Source: Petrolisthes cinctipes (taxonomy: Eukaryota > Arthropoda > Malacostraca > Decapoda > Porcellanidae). From it: a stretch of DNA of 64,000 nucleotides. The position numbers were made by a program, and so were the translations under genes. Positions 21,715 to 33,095 of the stretch are shown one piece after another. The notes beneath the pieces are model-generated. The model was not told the origin of the DNA, ran no database searches, and saw only the letters and a program-made list of their open reading frames with translations. The stretch covers positions 2,372,501-2,436,500 of the forward strand of contig JAWQEG010000506.1 of assembly GCA_033782935.1 (NCBI GenBank). Direction: 5' to 3'. The number at the start of each line of letters is the position of its first letter. Position 1 is the first letter of the stretch.

Positions 21715-22527
21715 TTAATTGGAAATTACCCATTTTCAAGATAGGGCATATTCAAATGGGGCATTTTTTAATTAGCCTGACCTTACCCGACTTTACCCAA
21801 CCTAACCTAGACTGCAGCAGACTACCGAGACCTAACCTGGGCAAACTATTGGGACTTTACCTGGGCAAACTATTGGGACCTTACCTGGGCAAACTATCGT
21901 CAACTAACCGTGGTAAAGTACCGGGACATGAACGGGGGAACCTACCGAGACAATAACGCTGACCAAATATAAATATAGAAAATTGAATATCCAAGCCAAG
22001 TTTTGAAATGATGACCATTCAAAAATATCGAAAATTGATAAACCGAGCCAAGTTTTGACACAATATTTCGTAAATCTCGGGGGGGGGGGGGGGGGGATAT
22101 CTAAGATCTTGGGATTTGTGCATATCTTGGGAAAATTCCACGAAATTAGGGGAAATTCAATTGATCATATAAAACCAATAAGGTAGTGAATTTTTAATAT
22201 CAAACTATAGTCCATTCCAATTAGAAAATCGGCTCCAATTTGTACGAACACATTGGTAGAGGTGGTACTCCTGCTACCGTTCAAAAAATATTTATAATTC
22301 TTCACTTAGCGCACCTATTACATAATCTCGGAAAATTTGGTTTATATCATTGGATTAAGCAGTAATTGTACAACTATAATACAATTATTAAAACTTTGGA
22401 GGGTAAAAAATAAAGTTATTACAGCTAATATAAGTGAGAATATAAACTTATGGTTTATACAATGTTTTGCTTATCATTGGTATTTGCAGCAATTATGAAA
22501 GTAATTCTTGAATAAAACAATAAAATC

Positions 22528-22565
22528 AATTTTTGTAGGATATTTATAAATATCCTACAAAAATT
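22528..22565. repeat. Perfect 38-bp palindrome, second copy
   Basis: Unchanged duplicate of 14308-14345. Confidence 0.85.
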
Positions 22566-23065
22566 TATTTTTTTCTGAGTTACTCATGGTCTAGCTTTTC
22601 AGAGAAAATATGACACTATTGACACTTACTATACTCTCACCATTATTTTACCTTTATTTTGTCCCATTTGCAAATATCCTTTACATTGTTATAAGTCATG
22701 GTACAAAGGGCCCTAGACAAGAACATATCCGGTCCCAATGCCCGTTGCTCGGGGTATGAAGCCAATACATTTTATATGGCTATCATATCCCGGGCATCGG
22801 GACCAGATGATGTTTTCTTGTCTACGTCCCAAAGGGCCATGGTATTGATAATGGCAAAGTACAAAAACAATGGCTCTAGCTGTAGGGTGTCTCGAGTCAT
22901 TGTACTGTTACCACACCATTGTATGCAAGATTATTCATGGTCTTGATAATGGCTTTGTGCCAGTACGGTGGTTTTGTTCTCTGTCTATGGGATTATTATA
23001 TGTATATGAGCAAATGCTTATAATCTTGTGACATATTCAGTCTAATATATTTTTGTGATTTTCAG

Positions 23066-23353
23066 GTGGGATGACAATGAAGCAGAGAGCTGATGACCCA
23101 TCAAATACTGCCATGATAAATGTAGAAACTGAAAAGATTGAGAAAGAAGAGGGAATAAAGGTTATAGAAGGGGAGGTCTCGGTTAAAGGCAAAGGGGAGG
23201 AAATGAAAAAGGAGAAAGAGGGTGAAGTCACAGGTAATGGCAAAGTAAGGCGTGATGAAAAATTGAAGGAAGAGCAGAAGAAGGAAAAGGAAGACAGGGA
23301 AGTCTCGGTTAAAAGTAAAGTAGTGGAAAAGAAAGCAGGAGAGGAAAAGGATG
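23066..23353 (+). CDS. Exon b2, Lys/Glu-rich linker
   Basis: Duplicate of exon b1 with no visible change in sequence or splice sites. Its acceptor follows TTTTGTGATTTTCAG and its donor is GTGAAT. In an a-b-a-b transcript it would join exon a2 to exon a3. Exon a3 is broken, so a working transcript would have to skip it, end in b2 by reading through to the TAA at 23431-23433, or use an exon outside the window. Confidence 0.5.
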
Positions 23354-24519
23354 GTGAATCTTTATATTTCATATGTTGTATTGTTTTGTTATTATATACA
23401 GTAGGATATGACAAGATTTCCCACATCCCTTAAGATAATTACTGTAATCTCCTGTTTACCACTGTTTTCATGGGTATGTATTTTACCATTTTTTAAAATC
23501 TGTGTACAATAAACCCAGAATCTTTCAAAACAGAGGAAAATTGCTAGTGCTAGAAAATAGATATATTTTCAGACTTCCACATGTGTGAGCTATTCAGACA
23601 AAAAACAGTAATTTTTACTGTTTTTCGTATGATTCATATGAATTGAAACGTCAATATGTTACAGGAATATCCTGTTTTAGCCATATCCCATTACCCCAAC
23701 ATTTTGGGTAGGGGAAAGCATATGTGGTGATGTAAACAGCAATTATTAAATGTGAAATGATAGAAAATCTGAAAATCCAATTTAAAATTTACAATGCGAA
23801 ATGAAAGTAACACAACAATTTGAAAGCTCGAGCAAACTTTTGAAATTAACCTGACCTGACCTAGCTGAATTGTATACAGTATATCTGGGTGAAAGCAGAC
23901 TATCGGGATGTAACCGGGGCAGGCTACCGGAAGCTAACCAGGGAACACTACCAGAATTGAATGCCAAAACAAGATATATCCACAATGTATAAATATAATA
24001 ATCACATTAACGACATGAGAAAAATTTAGAAAACCCATATTTTGTCTGACTGGGGAGGCCATATTCAGATTGGGGCATATTTCCCTTATATGAGAGTTGT
24101 GCAAAGTATGATCTATAAAAAATCAGTGAAAATTCAACCCAGATCATGTACAGTTGCCAAAATAAAAAAAGCGACAAATCTTGATGGAACTTAAACCATA
24201 GTAATATCCACAACTATTTATAGGGACTATAAGCATATATAACAGAAGGAAATATACATATCTTTCTGTAATACATAATTATGATCCCTACAAACAACTA
24301 TGAACATTAATATATTTAATGTTCTATCAATAGTTGTCGCAACTCCTTTTTTGGCAACTGTACATCATACGGATAATTTGATACTTCGTATAAGTGTAAC
24401 TCAGAAATACCAAAAAAAATATAGGATAACAAGGGTTCCGTATAATCTGATAGTAAAGTTAAATCCCCTCAATTTCCATTGGGTTTATAGGTGTGTAATA
24501 TATAAAGGGTTTACTGTAC

Positions 24520-24777
24520 AGTGTACACACATTCATTACAAACAGTGCAATATACACCCATAACACCAGTGGAATTCAAAGCATTACTGTACTGTACTTT
24601 AATGTTACTGTATATTCCTCCTACTATGTTCTCTGTGTAACCTTTTCTCATCCTCAGCAACAACCATGGATGACTCAGCCGGCCAACGTCGGTCTCAGCG
24701 ACGAAGAATCAGGCCCTTAAGATACTGGGATTTTGAGGAGGAGGGAGATGTGGAACCGGGAGACATCAACTACAACA
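24520..24777 (+). repeat. Large tandem duplication, partial third copy
   Basis: Near-identity to 16300-16557 continues through the acceptor site and the first part of the exon, then ends abruptly near 24777, inside the exon. Beyond that the sequence is an older, diverged relative. This is the expected trace of unequal crossing-over between paralogous exons. Confidence 0.85.
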
Positions 24778-24888
24778 TAGAGAAGTTATTGACATATTAG
24801 CTAAAGCACTGGGGAAAGGATGAAGAGGAAGGTGGATAATAAGAGAGCGGAGAAGCCTAAGAAGAAGAAAAAGTTGGTGTGCGTTCTG
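24658..24888 (+). pseudogene. Exon a3, chimeric and broken copy of the CENP-C-like exon
   Basis: The first part equals exon a2, including QRRSQRRRIRPLRYW. From about 24777 the sequence switches to a diverged relative, which gives INYNIEKLLTY then TAG, followed by further frame changes. The GTGAGT donor at 24889 is kept. The exon looks like a recombination product between a young and an old paralogue and cannot be translated through. Confidence 0.7.
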
Positions 24889-25414
24889 GTGAGTCATTGG
24901 TCACTATGTATATATGTTATGTGCACAGTGAGGGTTAATATTTGTGTGTGTACAGTGAGGTTCACTTGTTGTGTATGTGTGTGCGAGAGCAGTGATGGTC
25001 ACTTGGTGTGTGTATACAGTGAGCAAGAGTCGTCTTGTGTGTGTGTACAGTGAGTATCAGTTGGTGATGTAGTGTGTGTGTACATTGAATATCAATTGCT
25101 GAGGTGTGTGTGTCATATCCATAGTGTTGATAGTGTGGTACCGGTTCAATGGATTCGTTACTATACAGGAATATCCATTGTGTTGAGAATGGCGTTGTAC
25201 CCATTTGATGGGTACTTTGTCAATGGGACTTTTATATATATGATTAAATGTGTATGATTCTGTGGCATATTCACTATACAGTAGTATTTTTTGTGATTCT
25301 TGGATGAGATGTCAATGGAGCAGAGACTAGATGATAAGTAATATGACATTAGATACACATTGTGCATACATTCTAGTGTTTATTAGTTGCAGCTGATTGT
25401 GCATAGAATTATTA
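24889..25414 (+). pseudogene. Decayed ancestral a-b intron and exon b remnant
   Basis: GT-rich intron sequence like 5416-5700 runs only about 410 bp before a degenerate exon b start near 25300 (TTTTTGTGATTCTTGGATGAG, then ATGTCAATGGAGCAGAGACT). The homologous intron in units 1 and 2 is 6.4-9.4 kb. This copy therefore preserves the state before the transposon insertions. The acceptor AG is lost and the exon soon stops. Confidence 0.6.
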
Positions 25415-26795
25415 CAGTAGAGCCTCGATTATCCGGCGTCCACGGAGATTTTAAGAGTCCAGAAATTTCAATTTTCCGGATAGTTAAATAACACCAGTTT
25501 TCTATTGTCATGTGCAATACATAAGTATAGAAGTACAGTAGTTAATGTAGCGTGACTTGCACATATGGTAATAAGGAATGTGTGTGCACGAATAATAATT
25601 CAATGATTTTTGGTTATAACTAAACTTGCCACCCCACTATCACCCTCCCGCTCGCTTGATAACACTTGTAACAATACAAATATGATACTAGTTGAGGGTG
25701 AACTTTAACTCACAGGGAAACACAACAGTAGTTTATTGGGTGTAGCACAAGTAGCAGTAATTATGGTACACTCTGGCCAGCCTGGACTACGTGAGGAGGT
25801 GAGGGTAGAGATAGCAGGGTAAGACGAGCACCATGTGGACGGTGAGTAGGTGCGGCTGGGTTGCTGGTGGCCATGTTGGAGCTAGAGCAGGAAGGTGCGG
25901 CGTTGTCCGGGGCAGGCGAGGGCTGCAGGCGGTGAGAGAGGTGACCCAAGACGAGTAGCTGCCGGGCCTTATAAGGCACCCGGCCGCCGTGTGCACCTGC
26001 ACGAGCAGGTAGCTAAGGCTGGTGCGTGACAAGGTAGACGCGGGATGCGTGTTTTCCAGGTGCTCGCCGTCTGCTACACACTCGCGATAAGCCTAACCCC
26101 TTTATAAACGGGTATTTTTCATTCTTTTTGCACATGTCCTGGTACAAACATTTGATATGGTGAAAAGAGAAAGTGACAATGAATAATGAATATAAACTAA
26201 GGAAATGTATTTGTATGAGTAGAAACTCATGGGTTATTGGTGATAACTGAACTTGTCAACCATCACCCTCACTCCTCACTCACTACACTCGCGCCTTTAG
26301 GCATACCCTTTTTAGTAAGAACAACCTTTCAAAACATACATTTTCCATACTTTTGGCTCAAGTTTAGAATTATTTTTAGTCACTAGAGAGAGAATCTGTG
26401 AAATCAAGGGTTGAGGTTAGTCTCATACTGGCTCGTGAGTCGTGATAGCACCGCTTGGGATGCACATTAACGATTTAAATATATTTTTTTGTGTTCGCCC
26501 GATTCGAACTGGCCGTATGGGGGAGACTGTGTGGAGAATGAATAGGAAGATACAAGTGAAATGTCTGCTGCTTTTATGTGTTAATTCTTATTGAAAAAGT
26601 TCCTGATGTCTCGTCCATGTGGAGCGGAGGTGGAGCAGAGCGGAAATTAAATTAATTTAGCATGATGGTTGCCTAGTTAATTTGAAATTAGACCCAGAAT
26701 TTTCCTAGGTTGATTGATTTTAGTATTTTTCTTTAAATTATCCAGTTAAGGGCCAATACCTGTTGATTTGCTCTCGGAAAATCGATGCTCTACTG
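25415..26795. mobile_element. TA-flanked MITE (pogo/Tigger type)
   Basis: CAGTAGAGCCTCGATTATCC at the left and its inverse (CGATGCTCTACTG) at the right, with TA on both sides (25413-25414, 26796-26797). There is no transposase. A solo LTR lies inside it at 25667-26078. Confidence 0.7.
25667..26078 (-). mobile_element. Solo LTR, minus strand
   Basis: The 412-bp GC-rich insert begins TGTAAC and ends TACA, flanked by a 4-bp duplication CACT (25663-25666, 26079-26082). Read on the minus strand it has a TATA box (CCTTATAAGG near 25967) and a downstream polyadenylation signal (CCCAATAAACTAC near 25730), in the order expected for U3-R-U5. No internal region is present, so it is a solo LTR left by recombination. 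It does not resemble the LTR at 61567. Confidence 0.6.
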
Positions 26796-27110
26796 TATGC
26801 GTATAATAACGTCATGTAAAATATGAATTACTATTGCTAGGTTTTGCATTAATGATTTGAATTATTACAGAAAAAGTTATCAACCTGTAAACCGGTGAAG
26901 CTACCAATATTAGATATAAGTCACACATCCCCCCCAAATTAACACACATTTACAAACAGCAATACCACCACCACAAACAAAAATAACACAAACTCTAAAA
27001 ATATCACCACCAAAAACATCACAACCAAACAAAAGTTTGTATGTCACAGTAAATTATATTTCTTAGTTTTACTTATTGTATTATATTGTCACAAATATAA
27101 TTTGTGTTAT
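26796..27110. other. AT-rich sequence with no recognised feature
   Basis: It contains an A/C-rich low-complexity stretch (about 26930-27030, CACCACCACAAACAAAAATA) and no coding potential. Confidence 0.5.
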
Positions 27111-27388
27111 ATAGTCTACCGCACTCATAGCATTACAGAACAAAGGAAAATTATATGTTCATTGGCAACTGTCTAAAATTTTTCCTACACTCCTCCCTCC
27201 CTCCTTGAAACTCATTACATCAAGTTATCACTGGTTTAAATATGAAGTTGAATTTCATATTCAAATCAGCAATAACTTAAAGGGAATGGTTTCAAGGAGG
27301 GCGGAAGTGGTGAAAGGAAGTTTTTTGACTGTTGCCAATAAACATATTTTTTTATGATTTGTACTCACTATGAGTGCAATAGACTGTA
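27111..27388. mobile_element. Palindromic MITE
   Basis: TAGTCTACCGCACTCATAG and GGCAACTGTCTAAAA in the left arm pair with TTTTTTGACTGTTGCC and CTATGAGTGCAATAGACT in the right arm. The arms are about 115-120 bp with a central TATGAAGTTGAATTTCATA hairpin. Confidence 0.65.
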
Positions 27389-27869
27389 CTTTAGTTTAGT
27401 TGTTTTGATATCATAATTTTAAATGCAGTTTTTTAGAATTATATTTTCACAAGTATATTTTTTAGTTGTAGTTTAGTGTAATTGATGATGTTATGGCACA
27501 GTTAACATTTACAAATTTTGAGACATATTTTTAGTTCATATTTCACCAGGTGTGTTATAAGTTATGAAGATATTTTATTTTGATTATATTGTTTTTATTT
27601 TTTTGCTAGTTGTTTTCTCTTGGTATATAATACCTAAGCTCATTGTGAATAGTAACAAATATAGACTGCATGAATACATATTATATGTCCTGTGAATTTA
27701 ATTTCAATAAATAGATTGTAATACTTTAGCACGCAGGTTCAATGAAAAATATTTTCAATTCTATATTATAAAACTATTCCAATAAAGTAATCATTCCATA
27801 ACAAAATAATAATGGTAATATTATTTTTATAAATCATGTAACTGTAGTGTACAGTAATACTTTGTTTTC
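27389..27869. other. AT-rich sequence with no recognised feature
   Basis: No open frame, inverted repeat or known element was found. Confidence 0.5.
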
Positions 27870-28228
27870 GACTGGTGTTATGGGTGTTTATTGCACTGTT
27901 TGTAATTCTTCAGTGTACAGTAAACCCTTCTTGTACTATTGGTCACAAGAATTCGTACACACGATGTTTTTGAGGGTTTACAACATAGAAAAAATATGAG
28001 AATTCGTAACTGCACTACATCATTATTATAAAGTTTGTTGATTTGCTAATCACCGAGTAACTTGGTAGACTATTCATTGCAGTAATTCAGAATCATTACC
28101 TCTGTTTCCATAATTATAACCTGTGTAAGAATGAATGTGACCAACTGTACATTACACACAGTGGATAATGAGGGTTTACTGTACATGGATTCATTACAAA
28201 AAGTGCAATACACACCCATAACAACAGT
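27870..28228. repeat. Inverted pair of the sequence found upstream of exon a
   Basis: 27870-27927 (inverted) and 28171-28228 (direct) both match the block just upstream of exon a2 (16287-16352: GGGTTTACTGTACAGTG, TTACAAACAGTGCAATA, ACCCATAACA). The block is therefore a mobile or dispersed terminal repeat and is not specific to the gene. Confidence 0.55.
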
Positions 28229-28619
28229 GGAAAACAAGTGATTTCGGTAGTGTGACTCAGTAATTTTGTAGTGTGTGATAATCCCTAAAGCAAGGTTATA
28301 TACCCAGTGGCACATCACACCCATGGCATCTGTGGCTTGTCTGTTTTCTCTTCGGTGTCCTGAGAGTGTAACGACTCCAGATTGTACATCATCTCGGACA
28401 AACACTTCTCACTGTAGTGGCTGTGAGTGACACCAAGTAATGCCTATTATGCCTGTCGATGTAATTTTGTACCTCATGTGTCTGGCAGTATATCCATGTT
28501 TCTTTTCATGTCAACGCAGTTACTTGACCAAATCTTTCCTGTAATTGGTATATGTCTTGGAAAAATTTTCAAGTAAGGCATTTACTTGTTATTCTTTTCA
28601 CCAACTTGTGTTATGAAAA
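28229..28619. other. Sequence with no recognised feature
   Basis: Only short frames and no convincing repeat were seen before the endonuclease remnant begins. Confidence 0.45.
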
Positions 28620-29624
28620 GGATGCAGGTGTTGAGCATATGCTCATCCCCCTGGTACACAAATCAATCATCTACACATTAGCTGACACTCACATCAAATC
28701 CCTTTTACCACACAACAACAGAAATACAAGCAATAAACGTTAGGACAGGGAACACAAAACACATTACCGTTGCTAATATATACATACCCCTCCAAACTTC
28801 AAGGCATGTTCTTGACAATTACTCCTTCCAACTACAATGCTCTGGTGAGGGCTAGTTCTATCCAGAAATGAAGAATCTGGCATCCTCTACCACACCCTGG
28901 CCTGTTCTGTCTGTCTCTTACTATCTCTCATTTCCTCTGGGTAGCCGACGAGATCGCCCGATTGGGTGGCACAACAAGGAAGACATAGATGGTGGGAATG
29001 TTGGGCCAGGGGTACATGCCCGTGAGCCAGCAGTGCCCTCGTCTGCTGCCTTCAAAGAAACAGATCTTACTATCACCCTGACTCCCATTTGGGGGTCCGA
29101 GCATCTGTGCGGCTTCAGTCAACCAGACTCGGGACTGCTCGGCCAGACAGTCTGGGAAACTACAACAACTACAATGCTTATCAAACACATCTAACCTCAT
29201 CCTGGGTGGTGACTTCAATGCCGAGACGTCAGATTGGTACGTCAACAACCCTGACACAAACAGAGGGCTTGACACAGTATCCCAGACCGATGACCTTACC
29301 ATCCTGAATGATATCCATACCTATACCCACATCCCTCATCAAGCCCTCTACCACCCATCATCTCCCGACATCACATTTTCATCCTCCAACCTCGCCCTCA
29401 CAATTTTATGGAGAGTGGTAGGAACATTAGGATCTGATCACCTCCCCATCATCATCACTACGCAAACAAAACTCACCCCAGCTGGCCACAGACACACATA
29501 CACAAACTACAAGAGGGCGAACTGGGACGAATTCACCAGCGAAACAGAACAACACTTCGAAATCCTAAACAGCACTCCTTTAGGAGTCATGGTGGATGAA
29601 TGGAGCGAAACACCAGGGTGGTAG
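28620..29624 (+). pseudogene. Non-LTR retrotransposon endonuclease fragment
   Basis: Near 28705-28790 one frame reads TEIQAINVRTGN then ITVANIYIP, the middle of an APE-type endonuclease. After an interrupted stretch, 29195-29624 reads LILGGDFNAETSDW, LDTVSQTDDLTILND and GTLGSDHLPIII, the GDFNA and SDH catalytic motifs. Stops and frame changes separate the blocks, and no RT follows. The family differs from the two other LINE families in the window. Confidence 0.65.
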
Positions 29625-29989
29625 CATGGTTGTATTGAATGCCAACATTGGTACACAAACAGGATACAAAACAGAACTGGACAGAGGCCTGCAAACATGA
29701 ACAGACCAATAATGTTCCTAAACATAACAAACCATACATAGGCTACAAAGTAATTGCAGAAATGTTAAACAATACAAGTGTTTGATTGGCTGATAAAACA
29801 CTAGGCGAGATAATATGAACACGCAACAAGCGCCCGATACTTCATGATACACTCATCACCCCACATGATATGTTTCACCATAACACAAAGTTCACTAAAC
29901 AACATTACACTCGAATGATATACCCAACATATATAATACAAGTAAAACAATATGTAAACTCACCCAGACACAATAATAACAGTACAATT
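29625..29989. other. Sequence with no recognised feature
   Basis: Anonymous sequence between the endonuclease fragment and the tail of the minus-strand LINE. Confidence 0.45.
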
Positions 29990-30212
29990 GATTGATTGAT
30001 TTATTTTGATGCAACTAAGCATCTGGCGGCGCTACAGCTAAGGTCATATACCGCCCAACATAAAATTGTCATCTACATAATGAATAAAACATGAATACCT
30101 GAAAGGGATAGGCACCATGATTAAAAGACACACAAACTAAAAAGCACATTATTAATAAAAGAACCCGTCGACATAAAAATGAAGCCATCTAAAAACCATG
30201 AATATCATAAAA

Positions 30213-30533
30213 TCATATTTTGTGGAGAAGGCCAGCCTCCTCCATATAGGAGAGGGTGTTCCCTCCCACACTACAAGCCTCCTCCCCGAGCACCTGGGAG
30301 AGACTGTAAGAACCGTCACCCTCCTGGTACTCGGAGAGGGGCCTACGACGAAGGTCACCAAGGCTGGGACACTCAACAATAAGATGCCGCACTGTCAAAG
30401 GGACCAGACAATCATCACAGTAGTGAGGGTGAGCCCTCTCTATTAAAAAGCCATGAGTCAATAATGTGTGGCCAATGCGGAGACGGACAAGAGCCGTCTC
30501 CCACCGGCGGGACAGGCCACTGTAGCTCCACAA
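30213..30533 (-). pseudogene. LINE ORF2, C-terminal zinc motif
   Basis: LVRLRIGHTLLTHGFLI is followed by CDDCLVPLTVRHLIVEC (C-x2-C...H-x4-C), the C-terminal motif typical of this group of LINEs. Confidence 0.68.
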
Positions 30534-30626
30534 ACCAAGGCGCTGGCGGATGTCGCGGAGCTTGTTAGCCCCAACGGCGTCCCATCTGTCCTGCCAGCAG
30601 GAACGAACGGTAGCATCTATGTAGGG

Positions 30627-31424
30627 TCAAAGGTCCACTGCAGGAACAGGGTGACGCCTGGCAGGAGGCCGGGAATTGGAGACCGCAGCCTTAGCCAGGG
30701 CGTCAGTCCGCTCATTCCCATCAACACCCACATGGGCCGGGACCCAACAAAAAGTGACTTTGCGGCCACGACGACCCAGGAGGACAAGCCACTCAAGAAT
30801 TGCCAACACCAGGGGATGGGAAGGGTTAAAATTACGCAAAGCCTGCAAGGCACTACAGGAATCGCTAAAAATAGTATACGAAGGGTGAGGGAGAGTGAAA
30901 ATCACTTGGAGGGCATATAAAATGGCCGAGAGCTCAGCAGTAAAAATTGACATGACAGAAGGGAGCCTGCCACCACGGCAAAAGTCAGGAAAGACAACTC
31001 CAAAGCCAACTCCAGCATCAGACTTTGACCCATCAGTGTACACAGGGAGGGACTCCCTGTGAGTGAAGGCATGTTCTAAAAAGAGGGAACGAGCCACTGA
31101 AGGAGGAAGAGATTCCTTCTTGTTTGTAAAGAAGGTGCAGGGGAAAACTTCTGGAAAAAGCCATGGAGCCACCCTGGGGACCCTCACAAGATAAATCTGG
31201 AAGTCATCAATGCCCATCTCCTCCATAGCCTTCCTGACCCAGAAGCCAAAGGGCCATGGTGTACGAGAATGTAAATGGTAGTACTGAGACATGATATTAG
31301 ATGACACCGACAAGCAGGGAATGGAGTCAGGAAGTCGATGTAATCGATGCCAACAACGAACCATCAAGGACTGGCAACGGAGATCAAGAGGTGGCTCATT
31401 AGCATCCACCAGGAGACTGGGCAT
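30627..31424 (-). pseudogene. LINE ORF2, RNase H domain
   Basis: RNase H1-type motifs are in order: VYTDGSKSDAGVGFG (first Asp), IFTAELSAILYAL (Glu), IFSDSCSALQAL (Asp) and CWVPAHVGVDGNERTD (last Asp). The domain lies downstream of RT, as in I-group elements. Confidence 0.75.
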
Positions 31425-32280
31425 TGGGGACGACCTGGTATAGGCGGAGGAGGGTGGCCCAATCAGCCCTGCAGGATGTATGGCCCAGGACCCTCAACAG
31501 GTTAAGAGCCTTCAGGCAAGAGACCTTAAGTGTACATAAGTGGGGAACCCAAGTCAAACGTTTGTCAAAAAGGAGACCCAAAAAGCGAGTCTCCTCGACA
31601 CAACGTATCCGATGACCATACATGAATAAGTCCGGATCGGGGTGGACGCCTCGGATGCGGCAGAAGTGCATAGCAACTGTCTTGGAAGGAGAAAATCGAA
31701 ACCCATGAGAACCAGTCCAACGTGACACCCTGTCAAGGGCAAGCTGCATGCGCCGCTCCGCCACTGACATACGGGAAGCAGCAAACCAGACTGCTAGGTC
31801 GTCAACGTAAATTGAGTTAGCTATACCGTCTGGAAGAGATGAGGCAATGGCATTAATTGCTACTGCAAACAATGTGACACTGAGAACGCTTCCCTGGAAG
31901 ACGCCCTCCTCCTGTGCAACAGATGCTGAGTGGGTTGTACCAACCCTCTCAGAAAAACTGCGACCACTGAGAAACTCCTTAAGAAAGCGTGGAAGGTGAC
32001 CTCGCAGGCCATATAAATGGAGTTGCTGTAGGATGCCATATTGCCATGTAGTGTCATAGGCTTTCTCTAAATCAAAGAATACACAGACAAGGTGTTGATG
32101 TCGTGCAAAGGCCTCACATGCAGCAGCCTCCAACCTGACCAGAGCATCTGTAGTGGAACGGTGTTTATGAAAGTCAGACTGGGACGGAGACAGAAAATCA
32201 CCCCGTTCCAAGAAGTATACCAGTCTGACATTCACCATCTTTTCAAATAGTTTACAGAGACAGGAGGTCAAGGCAATTGG
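31399..32280 (-). pseudogene. LINE ORF2, reverse transcriptase core
   Basis: Continues directly from the TGA with PIALTSCLCKLFEKMVNVRL. RT motifs follow: FFDLEKAYDTTW (catalytic Asp), GVFQGSVLSVTLF and SIYVDDLAVW (YVDD). The end near 31399 marks another frameshift before the RNase H part. Confidence 0.75.
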
Positions 32281-33095
32281 TCAATAATTGAGGGCAACAC
32301 CAGAGTCTTTGCCCGGCTTGAGGAAAGGAAGGATGGTAGCAACCCTCCACCCAGAAGGGAAGACACCCTCCAGCCAGATTCTGTTATATAAAGCTAAAAG
32401 AAATGAGATCGCCTCCTCACCCAAGTGTCGTAACATTGCATATGGGATGTTGTCTGGCCCAGGAGAAGCATCGCCACAGAGAGAGAGAGCAGAATGCAGG
32501 TCTCTCAGGGTGACTATATGGTTATAAATTTCATTCTTGTTCCCTGAGAAATCCAGGACAGTGCGCTCCTTGGCTCTTAACTCATGCCTGACAGCCAGAG
32601 GTCGAGAGTCACGGCTGGAGACTTTTGCAAAAGCCTCCACCATGGTATTGGGCACTGTCAAACCATCCATGATCTTAATTCCATTGAAATTAAGTACAGG
32701 TTGAGAACTAGGACATAAAATTTCCCCACCATCTTACGGACTCTCCTGAACACTTGGGTGAGTGGAGTTTTAGTATTAATTGAAGACACATATGCCTTCC
32801 AAGATGCACGTCGGTCCTCTTTTATGACTCGTCTAGCTCGGGCCCTTGCCCGTCGGAAGTCCTCTAAAAGGGTTGGGTCCCCACGATTGCGACGAAGGCG
32901 AGAGAAAGCAGCGCGCTTCTTCCGCACAGCAGTGGTGCAGACTGGTGACCACCAAGGGACAGGACGTTTGGGAAAGTAACCAGAAGTTCTAGGGATAGAG
33001 TTGAGAGCAGCAGAGTGGAGCATATCAGTGAAATATGTTACAGTCTCGCCAGAGCTACCGAAATCGGCTACAGAAGAGACCGAAGAAGTTAGCAC
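32281..33095 (-). pseudogene. LINE ORF2, linker and RT N-terminal part
   Basis: The first frame (33095-32658) is the basic linker between endonuclease and RT (PVPWWSPVCTTAVRKKRAAF). A shift near 32700 leads into GDASPGPDNIPYAMLRHLG, FPSGWRVATILPFLKPGKD and NY. A TGA at 32281-32283 replaces the Arg of RPIALTSC, a CGA to TGA change typical of CpG decay. Confidence 0.68.

Larger units (their letters stand above)
16300..24519 (+). repeat. Large tandem duplication, unit 2 (8.22 kb, internal deletion)
   Basis: 16300-21712 matches 5044-about 10766, and 21713-24519 matches 13501-16299. The 2.7 kb in between, plus part of the minisatellite, is missing. The 3' part is virtually identical to unit 1, with very few differences such as T/C near 16118/24338 and a longer G-run near 22080, so the copies are very young. 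A collapsed or expanded haplotype in the assembly remains a possible explanation. Confidence 0.9.

Noticed and set aside
25761..26032. Minus-strand frames of 72-81 codons
   Set aside because: They lie within the solo LTR (U3-R-U5 region), and LTRs of this type are not coding.
30468..30920. 150-codon plus-strand frame
   Set aside because: Antisense to the RNase H region of the minus-strand LINE.
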